From Phaeobacter sp. B1627 (GTDB lineage Bacteria > Pseudomonadota > Alphaproteobacteria > Rhodobacterales > Rhodobacteraceae), in assembly GCF_006265095.1 (NCBI RefSeq), contig NZ_VCNK01000023.1:62001-126000 (forward strand): 64,000 nt of DNA. The letters run 5' to 3'. Below, piece after piece: positions 29,538-38,435 of this stretch. The notes below the pieces were generated by a model. It worked only from the letters and a program-made list of their open reading frames with translations. It did no database searches and was not told the origin of the DNA. The position numbers and the translations under genes were made by a program. Numbering within the stretch: the stretch's first letter is position 1; each line of letters starts with the position of its first letter.

Positions 29538-29666
29538 TCAGAGGCCAGAGACAATCCAGGTCCCCAGCATAAGCGCGGCACCGATCGCGCCCGCGCACAA
29601 CACGCGGTCCGCATTCAGCCGCATCAAGAGGCCAAGGCCCGTATAGGACCGCTGCAAGGTTTGCAT
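29538..29666 (-). CDS. 42-residue membrane protein between rseP and bamA
   Basis: A short frame encodes 42 residues: a polar start (MQTLQRSYTGLGLLMRLNAD) and a hydrophobic helix (VLCAGAIGAALMLGTWIV). GGGAG lies 7 nt before the ATG at 29666, and a terminator follows 54 nt after the stop. It has the coding look of a real small membrane protein and sits in the rseP-bamA interval, so a link to outer-membrane assembly or RseP is possible. I know no named family for it. Confidence 0.6.
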   Translation of the reverse strand: MQTLQRSYTGLGLLMRLNADRVLCAGAIGAALMLGTWIVSGL

Positions 29667-29842
29667 GGCATGCTCCCAGTTTTCATACGTCCCGAACAGG
29701 TTGTTCGGAATCACTCACCCAAGCCCAACGCTATTCAGGATTTATGGCGAGAAAGGGGCAGCAAAGCGGCGGCAATCGCACATCCTGCCGTCGCGCAGGC
29801 CTCACGCTGGCGGTGTCTCGGGCCCTGTGCAGCCATGTGGCG

Positions 29843-31195
29843 TCAGCAAAACAGCAGATCGTTGCTGATTGAAAACAGCATGAGGCTCAGAATCAGGCCC
29901 AGGCCAATCATCATCAAAATCTGCATCGCCCGATCGTTGGGTGGACGCCGGAACACGGCCTCATAGGCGAAAAACACCAGATGGCCACCATCCAGAACCG
30001 GCACCGGAAACAGGTTCAACAATCCGATTCCGGTGGACAATGCGGCAATCAGCCAGATGAAATCCACCGCGCCCTGACTTGCCATCGTGCTGGAGGTCTC
30101 GGCAATCGCCACAGGGCCCGACAGGTTGCAGGTGCTGATGTCGCCGGTGATCATGTGTTTCAGCCCCGAAAGCGACCGCCCGATCATCAGCCAGACCTGA
30201 GCTGCCCCCTGCCCGACCGCCGTCACCGGAGACATCGCCTCGCGGGCCGGATCAAAGGCAAGCCCGCCCGCAATCCCGATCCGCCAATTGCTCTCGAACC
30301 CGCCATCGGCTGCGGGCTCGTCCGTGCGACGTGGGCTGAGCGTCAGCTCGCGCGTTTCGCCCTCGTTCCAGACCGTCAGCACCAACGGCGCGCCCTTGCC
30401 TGCCTCGACCTTTTGCTTCAGTTGCGAAAAGGCAAATATGGCCTCCCCGTCCACCGCAGTGATCACGTCACCCGCGCGCAGACCTGCGTCCGCAGCCGCA
30501 CTGCGCGGAGCGATGCGCGACACGGAACTGGGCATCAGATACGGTCCGGAGACGGTCAGTTCGCTGCCGCCGCGGCCAACACGATAGTCCAGCGGCTGTT
30601 CCACCGGCACGCTTGCCTGAAACTGGTCCCAGGACCCACCCTCGGATGCATTCGGAATGGGCACTCCGGCGACCGCCAAAATCACATCCCCCGGACGCAA
30701 CGTGTAGCCCAGTTCGGGCAGATCGCGGATTTCGCCCACCGCCAATGGGTCCTGCACCCGCCCCTGGCTGAGGTTCACCGCCGTGAAAATAACGATCGAC
30801 AACAAGAAGTTGAAGATCGGACCTGCCGCGACCGTCGCCGAACGCGCCCACAGCGGCGCCCCGTGCATGGTTTTGCGCAGCATCTGCGGGTCTTGTTTCG
30901 CCGTCTCGATCTGCGCCGGGTCCCGGCCTGACGCCGCATCCGCATCGCCGAGGAATTTCACAAAGCCGCCAAAGGGGATCGCCGCCAGCTGCCATCGGGT
31001 GCCGCGCCGGTCGACGCCGCTCAGCAGCACCGGGCCGAACCCGAGAGAGAAGACCTCCGGATGGATGCCGCTCCATCGGCCGACGATATAGTGGCCGTAT
31101 TCATGCACCGCGACGATGACGGACAAAACAACGACAAAGCTGCCGATCGTAAATAGGAAACTGCCAAGTTGCGAGATCAGCGATACTACGTCCAA
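29843..31195 (-). CDS. rseP: Site-2 protease RseP
   Basis: A 450-residue inner-membrane zinc metalloprotease. HEYGH (about residue 30) binds zinc, two PDZ segments (about 120-290) precede LFPVPVLDGGHL, which carries the third ligand. It cleaves anti-sigma factors in envelope stress. The start is inferred as TTG at 31195: AGGA lies 7 nt upstream and the family's conserved region begins immediately (DVVSLISQLGSF). ATGs further upstream would lie inside dxr. It begins four bases after the dxr stop. Confidence 0.92.
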   Translation of the reverse strand: MDVVSLISQLGSFLFTIGSFVVVLSVIVAVHEYGHYIVGRWSGIHPEVFSLGFGPVLLSGVDRRGTRWQLAAIPFGGFVKFLGDADAASGRDPAQIETAKQDPQMLRKTMHGAPLWARSATVAAGPIFNFLLSIVIFTAVNLSQGRVQDPLAVGEIRDLPELGYTLRPGDVILAVAGVPIPNASEGGSWDQFQASVPVEQPLDYRVGRGGSELTVSGPYLMPSSVSRIAPRSAAADAGLRAGDVITAVDGEAIFAFSQLKQKVEAGKGAPLVLTVWNEGETRELTLSPRRTDEPAADGGFESNWRIGIAGGLAFDPAREAMSPVTAVGQGAAQVWLMIGRSLSGLKHMITGDISTCNLSGPVAIAETSSTMASQGAVDFIWLIAALSTGIGLLNLFPVPVLDGGHLVFFAYEAVFRRPPNDRAMQILMMIGLGLILSLMLFSISNDLLFC

Positions 31196-31199
31196 ATTC

Positions 31200-32372
31200 T
31201 TATCCTGCTTTTTCAGCCATACGACGATCCACCGCCCGCCGGGCGAGATCATCCATTCGCGACACGTTTTCAAGTGTCATTGCGTCATCAATATGACCCG
31301 CGTCAGCCTCGATCTGCGCGAGCACATCTTCGGTTACGTCAGCCATGTCCAGAAAGCCAAGACGCCCCGCGATAAAGTGATCGAGCGCGCGCTCCTTGGC
31401 GCCGTTGAACACGGCTCCGCTCAACCCACCGCGCGCCATCACGTCATAGGCCAGCCGCAGCGCCGGATACCGGCCCTGCTCCGGGGCGCGAAACTCCAGT
31501 TGCCCCACGGCCGCCAGATCCAGCCGCGCCACCGGCAGGCTCTTGCGGTCCGGCCAATGCAGCGCATAGCCGATGGCATGCCGCATATCGGGCGCGCCAA
31601 GGTGGCTCATCAGCGCACCGTCGCGAAACCCCACCAGCGCGTGAACCAGAGACTGCGGATGCACCAGGACTTCGATCTGCTCGGGGGTAACGCCAAAGAA
31701 TTCTTTTGTCTCAATGACCTCCAGCGCCTTGTTGAACATGGAGGCGCTATCAACAGTGATCCGCTGGCCCATATCCCAATTCGGATGAGACGACGCCTGT
31801 GCAAGGGTTGCGGACTTCAGATCCTCCAGCGGCCAATCGCGAAACGCTCCGCCGGAGGCGGTGATGATGATCCGCTCCACCTCTTCGATACGCTCGCCCA
31901 CCAGAGCCTGAAAGACGGCGGAATGCTCGCTGTCCACGGGCAGAATACGGGCGCCGTATCGCGCCGCCGTCTGCATCAGCAAAGGCCCGGCACAGACCAG
32001 CGATTCCTTGTTCGCAAGCGCCAGAGTGCTGCCCTGTTTCAGCGCCGCAAGGCCCGGCGCAAGGCCTGCGGCACCGACGATGGCCGACATGATCCAATCC
32101 GCAGGACGGCTTGCCGCCTCAATCAGCGCCTGGCTGCCGGCCGCCGCTTCGATCCCGGTCCCCGCCAGAGCAGCCCGCAGCTCCTCCAGCCGGTCCTCAT
32201 GGGCGGTAATCGCGGTCTCGGCCCGAAATTCGCGCGCATCCTTTGCCAACTGGGCGATATTGTGCCCGCCGCTCAGGGCGACGACCTCATAGGCTGCCGG
32301 ATCCCGGCGCACAAGATCGATGGTATTCTGCCCGATGGAGCCGGTGGCCCCGAAGATCGAGATCCTGCGCAT
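31200..32372 (-). CDS. dxr: 1-deoxy-D-xylulose-5-phosphate reductoisomerase
   Basis: A 390-residue enzyme of the MEP isoprenoid pathway. It has the NADPH loop IFGATGSIGQNT, metal ligands in PVDSEHSAVFQAL and the flexible-loop region HPNWDMGQRITVDSA with catalytic residues. It feeds the isoprenoid precursor used by UppS in the same cluster. Three bases separate it from cdsA. Confidence 0.96.
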   Translation of the reverse strand: MRRISIFGATGSIGQNTIDLVRRDPAAYEVVALSGGHNIAQLAKDAREFRAETAITAHEDRLEELRAALAGTGIEAAAGSQALIEAASRPADWIMSAIVGAAGLAPGLAALKQGSTLALANKESLVCAGPLLMQTAARYGARILPVDSEHSAVFQALVGERIEEVERIIITASGGAFRDWPLEDLKSATLAQASSHPNWDMGQRITVDSASMFNKALEVIETKEFFGVTPEQIEVLVHPQSLVHALVGFRDGALMSHLGAPDMRHAIGYALHWPDRKSLPVARLDLAAVGQLEFRAPEQGRYPALRLAYDVMARGGLSGAVFNGAKERALDHFIAGRLGFLDMADVTEDVLAQIEADAGHIDDAMTLENVSRMDDLARRAVDRRMAEKAG

Positions 32373-32375
32373 GGG

Positions 32376-33149
32376 CTACCCCCAGAAAACCACCACGAGA
32401 AAACACAAGGCGGAGGCGCCGAGCATGCCGTCAAACCGGTCAAACACCCCGCCATGCCCCGGGATCAGGTTGCTCGCATCCTTTGCGCCCATCCGCCGCT
32501 TCACGGCGCTTTCGACGATATCCCCCAGCTGGCTGGCCATCGAGACGCCGACAGAGAGCAAAATCAGCGAGGCGGGCATCGCCCCCAGCACAACAAATCC
32601 GAGGCCAATCAACGCCGCAGCCGCCCATCCGCCAGCCGTTCCGGACCACGTCTTGTTCGGGCTGATCGCGGGCCAGAACTTTGCCCCGCCGATGTATTTT
32701 CCGACAAAATATCCGGCAACATCAGTGGCAACCACGACAAGGATCAACCACATCGCCCAGGGCAGCCCCTGTATGTTTCGCAGCCATATCAACCCAAAGG
32801 CCCCGATCATGACCCAAAGCCCCAATATGGCAAAGCGGACCCTCTGACGGCGCAGACGGACCAGCCCCAGCGCCAGCGGCACCAGCAGCATCACCGGCAC
32901 CATCGCGATATAGGATACCGTCGCCACCACCAGGGCCGCCGCCGACAGTATTCCCACATTGAGCGCCACTTCACCGCTGGAGGTGTCGAGCAGACGTACG
33001 AGCTCCCACATCACCGCGCCCGTCAGAACCGCCACGAATATCGTGAAAATCAGCCCTCCGCACCACAGCGCCCCGGCCCCCGCCGACAGCAAAACCAGCG
33101 CCGAGAGGGTGCGCGGCAGCAGATCAGCCCATCGGCCCCGCGCTGTCAT
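32376..33149 (-). CDS. cdsA: Phosphatidate cytidylyltransferase
   Basis: A 257-residue, multi-spanning membrane enzyme making CDP-diacylglycerol. The CdsA signature lies near the C-terminus (ESAVKRRMGAKD..PGHGG..DRFDG). The ATG at 33149 overlaps the uppS stop (ATGA), which decides the start against a longer version inside uppS. Confidence 0.95.
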   Translation of the reverse strand: MTARGRWADLLPRTLSALVLLSAGAGALWCGGLIFTIFVAVLTGAVMWELVRLLDTSSGEVALNVGILSAAALVVATVSYIAMVPVMLLVPLALGLVRLRRQRVRFAILGLWVMIGAFGLIWLRNIQGLPWAMWLILVVVATDVAGYFVGKYIGGAKFWPAISPNKTWSGTAGGWAAAALIGLGFVVLGAMPASLILLSVGVSMASQLGDIVESAVKRRMGAKDASNLIPGHGGVFDRFDGMLGASALCFLVVVFWG

Positions 33150-33916
33150 GGTTTGACCGCACCGAACCGACGGTCCCGACGCCCGTAGCTCCGGCAGAGC
33201 GCCGCGAGCTCCTCGGCGGTGAAATCCGGCCAAAGCGTGTCGATGAACTCATACTCCGCATAGGCCGATTGCCACAGCAGAAAATTCGAGATCCGCGCCT
33301 CTCCACTGGTGCGGATCACCAGATCGGGATCGGGCAGAACATGGGTATCCAGATAGCGGGGCAGCGTCTCTTCATCCACATTGGCCGGATCGAGCCTGCC
33401 ATCGGCGACATCCTGCGCCAGCCGCCGGATCGCGCGCGCCACCTCATCGCGGCTGCCGTAGTTCAGCGCGATGGTCAGATGGGTGCCGTCGTTCTCGGCG
33501 GTCTCGTGCTCCAGCGCGTCCATCAGGTTGATCAGCTTGGCATCCAGGCGGACCCGATCGCCGATAAACCGAACCCGGACGTTCTTGGCCGCGAGCGCTT
33601 TCATCTCCTTGGAGATATAGCGGCGAAACAGGCTCATCAGCCCGGCCACTTCCACTTGTGTGCGTTTCCAGTTCTCTGTCGAAAACGCAAATATTGTCAG
33701 ATACTTGACACCCAAGGCCGGACAGCATTCCACGACTTCGCGCACCCTGCGGGCACCGGCATGGTGCCCAAACAGGCGCGGTCGGCCGCGGGCCTGAGCC
33801 CAGCGGCCATTGCCGTCCATAATGATCGCGACATGCCGCGGGCCGCAGTCAGGCCCGGCCATTTCGCCGTCACAGCCGGTCTGTTCACAGGTCCCGATGT
33901 TGGTCCGAAAGGGCAT
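33146..33916 (-). CDS. uppS: Undecaprenyl diphosphate synthase
   Basis: A cis-prenyltransferase of 256 residues (about 238 if the downstream ATG in GEMAGPDC is used). Signatures: IIMDGNGRWA with the catalytic Asp, FSTENWKR, NYGSRDE and RTSGEARISNFLLWQ, then LWPDF. It makes the carrier lipid for peptidoglycan and O-antigen. It starts 9 bp after frr. Confidence 0.96.
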   Translation of the reverse strand: MPFRTNIGTCEQTGCDGEMAGPDCGPRHVAIIMDGNGRWAQARGRPRLFGHHAGARRVREVVECCPALGVKYLTIFAFSTENWKRTQVEVAGLMSLFRRYISKEMKALAAKNVRVRFIGDRVRLDAKLINLMDALEHETAENDGTHLTIALNYGSRDEVARAIRRLAQDVADGRLDPANVDEETLPRYLDTHVLPDPDLVIRTSGEARISNFLLWQSAYAEYEFIDTLWPDFTAEELAALCRSYGRRDRRFGAVKP

Positions 33917-33925
33917 CAGATGCGA

Positions 33926-34489
33926 TCAGACCTGCATGATTTCGGCTTGCTTCGCTTCAAGCGCGTCATCGACCACTTTGATCATCTTGTCGGTCAGCTC
34001 CTGCACCTCGGTTTCCCAGAACTTCTGGTCATCCTCGGACATGCCGTCTGCCTTGGCCTTCTTGATCTGGTCCATGCCGTCACGCCGCACGTTGCGGATC
34101 GACACGCGGGCATGTTCAGCGTATTGGCCGGCCACTTTGGTCAAATCACGGCGGCGTTCCTCGTTCAGCTCCGGGATCGGCAGCATGATGATGGTGCCGT
34201 TCAGCTGCGGATTGATACCGAGGCCGCTTTCACGGATGGCTTTTTCCACCTTGCCGACCAGACCTTTGTCCCAGACGTTGATGGTGACCATGCGCGGTTC
34301 CGGCACGTTCACGGTTCCGACCTGGTTGATCGGCGTCATGGACCCGTATGCGTCCACCATCACAGGCTCCAGCATGGAGGCCGAGGCACGGCCGGTCCGC
34401 AGGCTTGCGAACTCGGTCTTGAGGTTGCTCATCGCACCGTCCATGCGGCGCTTCAGATCGTCGGTATCCAGTTCAAAATCATCAGACAT
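33926..34489 (-). CDS. frr: Ribosome recycling factor
   Basis: A 187-residue protein with the RRF marks: [21 protein letters not shown], the [23 protein letters not shown] stretch and the C-terminal three-helix bundle. With EF-G it splits post-termination ribosomes. In most relatives pyrH is its immediate upstream neighbour. Here a ~970-bp A+T-richer segment separates them. Confidence 0.97.
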   Translation of the reverse strand: MSDDFELDTDDLKRRMDGAMSNLKTEFASLRTGRASASMLEPVMVDAYGSMTPINQVGTVNVPEPRMVTINVWDKGLVGKVEKAIRESGLGINPQLNGTIIMLPIPELNEERRRDLTKVAGQYAEHARVSIRNVRRDGMDQIKKAKADGMSEDDQKFWETEVQELTDKMIKVVDDALEAKQAEIMQV

Positions 34490-34790
34490 TCTGCTCTCTC
34501 CCCTGACTTGAGGTCGTCTTTACACCGCTCTTAAGCGATTGGCAGGAGATTGTATAGCAATCTTGAATTAGAAACACCTATTGCCGCTCAGGACAGCAAC
34601 AAACACGCACCAGCAACAAACACGGACCATCAAGAAACACAGGCCATCAAGAAACACAGACCAACGCCATGTCCGTGGGGCCGAACATGGTTCACCCACG
34701 ACGCCGGACCGGCGCGCAGCCGCTTCACGGCACCCTAGATCACCGCGTCGAGGTGTTGCCGACACCTGCCACCCACGACGCGCGCGACAA
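34490..34790. other. 301-bp gene-free segment upstream of frr
   Basis: I see no gene. It contains the frr leader, a four-copy 17-nt tandem repeat (34598-34665), the direct repeat CACCCACGACGC at 34693 and 34770, and a small hairpin AGGTGT-TGCCG-ACACCT (34751-34767) that could end the orphan transcript coming from the right. Confidence 0.6.
34598..34665. repeat. 17-nt tandem repeat, four copies
   Basis: The copies are AACAAACACGCACCAGC, AACAAACACGGACCATC, AAGAAACACAGGCCATC and AAGAAACACAGACCAAC, head to tail with no spacer. Differences between copies are mostly at positions 3, 10-11 and 15-16. Confidence 0.9.
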
Positions 34791-35234
34791 TCAGGCCAAG
34801 GCCTGCTTGAGCTTGTCTTTTGCGTCTTTGAAGGCCATCGCGGATCGAATGATCTCACGCGGGAATTTGTCTTTATTGTTACGCACCTGTTTCTGGAACT
34901 GGTTGATATGGCGCAAGTCGTCGCTCCCTGCCTTGAGATGCATCAAAAGGCTCTTGGCGTAGACTGGATTATACTCATTCAACATCAGCAAGGGAGAGAC
35001 TTTCGTCTTGCCCTTCACCTTTTTCGCAATGACCGTCGCCTTCGTCATGTTGCTAGTCAGCTCGTCCAGAAGTTTCTTCTGCTTGGCATATTTACGCTCG
35101 TGGATCTGCTCCACATCCCGTCCGATATCGCGAAAATACGTAGACACCTGCTGCAAGTTCCGCAGGTCCACCATTTCCAGCTTGGAGCCGATTTCACTGA
35201 TCAGCTCCGGGGGTAAGTCATCTAGGTCCGGCAT
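34791..35234 (-). CDS. Orphan protein with an F-box-like N-terminus
   Basis: A 147-residue cytosolic protein with no signal peptide. Residues 6-38 follow the F-box pattern closely: DLPPELISEIGSKLEMVDLR, then NLQQVSTYFRDIG, matching LPxEL-x3-I-x3-L-x3-DL-x2-L-x2-VS-x2-F-R. The rest is Lys-rich and predicted helical by eye (RKYAKQKKLLDEL, KFPREIIRSAMAFKDA) with no known domain. The ATG at 35234 follows GAGGAG at 8 nt; a longer frame lacks coding character. G+C is about 47% in 35041-35100 against about 70% in 32041-32100, and it splits the normal pyrH-frr pair, so recent acquisition is likely. Bacterial F-box proteins are usually host-directed effectors. Confidence 0.65.
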   Translation of the reverse strand: MPDLDDLPPELISEIGSKLEMVDLRNLQQVSTYFRDIGRDVEQIHERKYAKQKKLLDELTSNMTKATVIAKKVKGKTKVSPLLMLNEYNPVYAKSLLMHLKAGSDDLRHINQFQKQVRNNKDKFPREIIRSAMAFKDAKDKLKQALA

Positions 35235-35404
35235 ATTCAAACTCCTCTCAAATAACATGTGAAGTGAATTGGTGTGGCGCCCAGAAACCAGACGCCAGAA
35301 AGGGCCGACCCAATGGCCCCATAAACCAAGGAACACAAATCCATGGGTCACAAATTCAACCGACCGCCCAATGGTTGCACAAATCAATATTTTTTCAACT
35401 CAAA

Positions 35405-35443
35405 AGACAAAGCGCGCGCGACCTTTGGGCCCGCGCGCGCTCT
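35405..35443 (-). terminator. Rho-independent terminator after pyrH
   Basis: AGCGCGCGCG and CGCGCGCGCT form a long stem, followed on the minus strand by TTGTCTTTTG. It would stop pyrH transcription before the orphan gene and frr, so those need their own promoters or read-through. Confidence 0.7.
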
Positions 35444-35476
35444 GCAATAGTTGTGATCAGAACCTCAGGCACCGGC

Positions 35477-36223
35477 CTACATCACCTTTGTACAGGTGCC
35501 CTCGCCAGCCAGAACGCCGCGGAAACCACCGGGCTCATCAAGCCCGAAGACAAACAGCGGCAGGTTGTTGTCGCGGGCCAGCGCGATCGCCGAGGCATCC
35601 ATGACCCGCAGACGCTTGGTCAGCACGTCATCGTAGCTGACGCTGTCATATCTCACCGCATCGGGATTGGTTTTGGGATCCTTGTCGTAGACACCGTCGA
35701 CACCGTTTTTCCCCATGAAGATCGCCTCGCAGGCCATTTCATTGGCGCGCAGCGTCGCCGCCGTGTCGGTGGTGAAATACGGGTTGCCGGTGCCGGCCGC
35801 AAAGATGCAGACCCGTTTCTTTTCCAGATGGCGCACGGCCCGGCGACGGATATAGGGCTCTGCCACCTCATCCATCCGGATGGCCGAAATCACCCGGGTA
35901 AAGACGCCGAGGTCCTCAAGCGCCGACTGCATCGCCAGTGCATTCATCACGGTGGCAAGCATCCCCATGTAATCCGCCGTGGTCCGCTCCATCCCCTGGG
36001 CAGAGCCGGAGAGCCCGCGAAAGATGTTGCCGCCTCCGATCACCATGCAGATTTCGACGCCAAGATCGTGGACCGATTTGACCTCTTCCGCAATTCTGCG
36101 CACGGTGGGCGGATGCAGACCGAAGCCCTGCGTGCCCATCAGGGCCTCGCCGGATATCTTCAGCATGACACGGTTATAGGACGCGGCCGGCGAGACGTCC
36201 GGCTGTTCACTGGTCTGGGGCAT
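35477..36223 (-). CDS. pyrH: UMP kinase
   Basis: A 248-residue amino-acid-kinase-fold enzyme phosphorylating UMP. Marks: [52 protein letters not shown] (read in parts) and [15 protein letters not shown]. It normally leads into frr; a strong terminator and the orphan segment intervene here. Divergent from miaA. Confidence 0.96.
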   Translation of the reverse strand: MPQTSEQPDVSPAASYNRVMLKISGEALMGTQGFGLHPPTVRRIAEEVKSVHDLGVEICMVIGGGNIFRGLSGSAQGMERTTADYMGMLATVMNALAMQSALEDLGVFTRVISAIRMDEVAEPYIRRRAVRHLEKKRVCIFAAGTGNPYFTTDTAATLRANEMACEAIFMGKNGVDGVYDKDPKTNPDAVRYDSVSYDDVLTKRLRVMDASAIALARDNNLPLFVFGLDEPGGFRGVLAGEGTCTKVM

Positions 36224-36365
36224 GTTGTGCTCCGCAATATGTCGGGGTTAAATCTGTCGGCAAAATGGAGCAAAAGCCGTCCGGGATCAATGCAGCCAAT
36301 GGCTTTATTCCACATCACCTCGAAATGACCTGAAAACATGCTGAACTTTGCCGCGGAAGATACTG

Positions 36366-37229
36366 ATGCAGCTTGATAATATCCCCAACGACCAACCTGT
36401 TCTGATTGCTGGGCCCACCGCCTCGGGCAAGTCGTCCCTGGCGATGGAGATCGCAACGACCCGGGGCGGGGTGATCATCAATGCCGACGCCAGCCAGGTT
36501 TATGACTGCTGGCGCGTGGTCACCGCACGCCCGTCAGAGGCGGACGAATCCGCGGCTGCGCATGCGCTCTACGGCCACCTGCCCTACGATGCCGGCTATT
36601 CTGCCGGGCATTGGCTGCGCGAGGTCACGCCCCTTCTGACCGGCCCCGAGCGCCCCATTATCGTGGGTGGCACCGGGCTCTATTTCCTCGCCCTGACCGA
36701 AGGCATGGCCGAGATCCCCGCAACGCCGCCCGAGGTGCGCGCCGAGGGCGACGACCTGTCTCTGGACGCCATGATACAGGCGCTGGATCCCCGCACTGCC
36801 GCGCGGATCGACCTGCGGAACCGGGCCCGCGTGCAACGCGCCTGGGAGGTGCTGCGGGCGACCGGACGGGCGCTGGCGGATTGGCAGGACGACACCCCGG
36901 CGCCGCTTTTGCCACGCAGCGCTTGTGCGGCTTTTGTGGTGGACACGGACAAGGATTGGCTCGAAGCGCGCATCAGACGCCGGTTTTCCCGGATGATCGA
37001 AGAGGGCGCGCTGGAGGAGGCCCGCGCCATGCTGGACCGCTATGATCCGGCCCTGCCCTCCTGCAAAGCCATCGGCGTCCCGGAACTCATGGCCCACCTC
37101 AAAGGGCAACTGACCCTCAGCCAGGCGGAGGAACAGGCCTCGATCGCAACACGCCAATACGCCAAACGTCAGCGCACATGGTTGCGGTCTCGTATGGGAG
37201 AATGGTCAAAACTGACGCCAAAATCGTAA
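36366..37229 (+). CDS. miaA: tRNA dimethylallyltransferase MiaA
   Basis: A 287-residue enzyme adding the isopentenyl group to A37 of UNN-reading tRNAs. It has the P-loop [33 protein letters not shown] and the C-terminal [14 protein letters not shown] region. GGAAG lies 7 nt before ATG 36366; a TTG at 36348 is in frame but weaker. It is slightly shorter than the E. coli enzyme, with a reduced insertion domain, as is usual in this order. Confidence 0.94.
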   Translation: MQLDNIPNDQPVLIAGPTASGKSSLAMEIATTRGGVIINADASQVYDCWRVVTARPSEADESAAAHALYGHLPYDAGYSAGHWLREVTPLLTGPERPIIVGGTGLYFLALTEGMAEIPATPPEVRAEGDDLSLDAMIQALDPRTAARIDLRNRARVQRAWEVLRATGRALADWQDDTPAPLLPRSACAAFVVDTDKDWLEARIRRRFSRMIEEGALEEARAMLDRYDPALPSCKAIGVPELMAHLKGQLTLSQAEEQASIATRQYAKRQRTWLRSRMGEWSKLTPKS

Positions 37230-37357
37230 AATCGAACTGTTTTTTCACGTTTTGCGCGCCAAAATCACGGGACTTGCAAAAACCACTGCAAAAAAATTGA
37301 TCGAATCACTTCATCACGCCAAGCTCCCGCCAACTTTGACCAGATAGCGCAGTCGCC

Positions 37358-38188
37358 ATGCCCTTTGATCCAAAAGCCACTGGGCCACTTGATGTCAGCC
37401 CCCTGCTGCGACTGATGTCGGGCGGGGCCTGGCAAATCGAACTGGCACACGAACGGGATTGTCATCTGGTCATCTGGATCACGCGCGGTCAGGGGCGGGT
37501 CATGATGGACGGGCATTGTCGCGGCTTTGGCCCCCATACGGCGATCAGCCTGCCGGCGCGCACGTTATTCTCGCTCGAGCTTGGGCGTCAGAGTATCGGT
37601 CAGGTGCTGCGTGTCGGCGAAGCCATCCCCTGCGGTCTGCCGGAGACACCAATGCAGATCCGGATCAGCGATATGCAGGAACAGGCGCGGCTCAACGGTC
37701 TGTTCGATTCCATGCTCCGCGAACAGCAGATCAACGACGACTACGCCCATCGTGCCATCCGAAGCTACGCAGATCTTCTTGGAATTCAATTGAAACGGCA
37801 GTGGCAGTCAGTCGGCGAGACCCAAAGCGCGTCAGCCGCGCGGCGGCTGTGCCGGGCATTCTGTACCCGCCTCGCCCAGGACGGCGAAGGCACCTATAAT
37901 ATGGCAGGCCACGCCTCGGAACTGGGGGTGACGCCCACCCATCTGACCCGGGTCTGCAAACAGGAGACCGGCAAGACGGCCGCCGTCCTGCTGACGGAAC
38001 GCCAGCTCCACGCCGCGCGCAGCCTGCTGATCAGAACCAGCCTGCCGATCCGGGACATTGCACAATCGCTCGGCTTCGGAAGTGCTGCTTATTTCACCCG
38101 CTTCATCACGCAGCACACCGGCGAAACCCCGAGCACCCTGCGCAAAACAGCAGGTGGTGACGCAAAAACGCAGGCCCTGCACCCCTGA
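37358..38188 (+). CDS. AraC-family transcriptional regulator
   Basis: A 276-residue regulator. The N-terminal half resembles a cupin sensor domain (to about residue 130). The C-terminal HTH pair spans about 170-270 ([20 protein letters not shown] and the signature [21 protein letters not shown]). It lies 247 bp before the ABC importer in the same direction and is probably its local activator or repressor; the effector may be the imported solute. No strong ribosome site is visible before the ATG at 37358. Confidence 0.82.
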   Translation: MPFDPKATGPLDVSPLLRLMSGGAWQIELAHERDCHLVIWITRGQGRVMMDGHCRGFGPHTAISLPARTLFSLELGRQSIGQVLRVGEAIPCGLPETPMQIRISDMQEQARLNGLFDSMLREQQINDDYAHRAIRSYADLLGIQLKRQWQSVGETQSASAARRLCRAFCTRLAQDGEGTYNMAGHASELGVTPTHLTRVCKQETGKTAAVLLTERQLHAARSLLIRTSLPIRDIAQSLGFGSAAYFTRFITQHTGETPSTLRKTAGGDAKTQALHP

Positions 38189-38435
38189 ATGGCATGATCC
38201 CGAGCGAAAACTGGACAGAAGTGTCTTTTTCTCATTCCCGACAGCCAAGATGTCGTTTTTTTACCTTGAGCTGCCGATACTGTGCATTGACCTAGCCCTT
38301 GTTCTGTTGCCGTATGGTGGCGTCGGGCAACATTGTGGCAACTCAAATGTCTCGACACGATACAAAAAGCCCGCGGCGCTGGACCTCTCATCGGCAGAGG
38401 GCCAGTCCCAGACGGGCGAGAACAGGGAGACACTC

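Noticed and set aside
31116-33188. Very long open frame (about 690 codons) on the plus strand
   Set aside because: It is the antisense shadow of rseP, dxr and cdsA, whose proteins are certain. High G+C removes stop codons in the opposite frame; its product is low-complexity, rich in Arg, His, Gln and Pro.
34598-34665. CRISPR array
   Set aside because: The 17-nt units are directly adjacent with no spacers, copies are imperfect, and there are no cas genes nearby.
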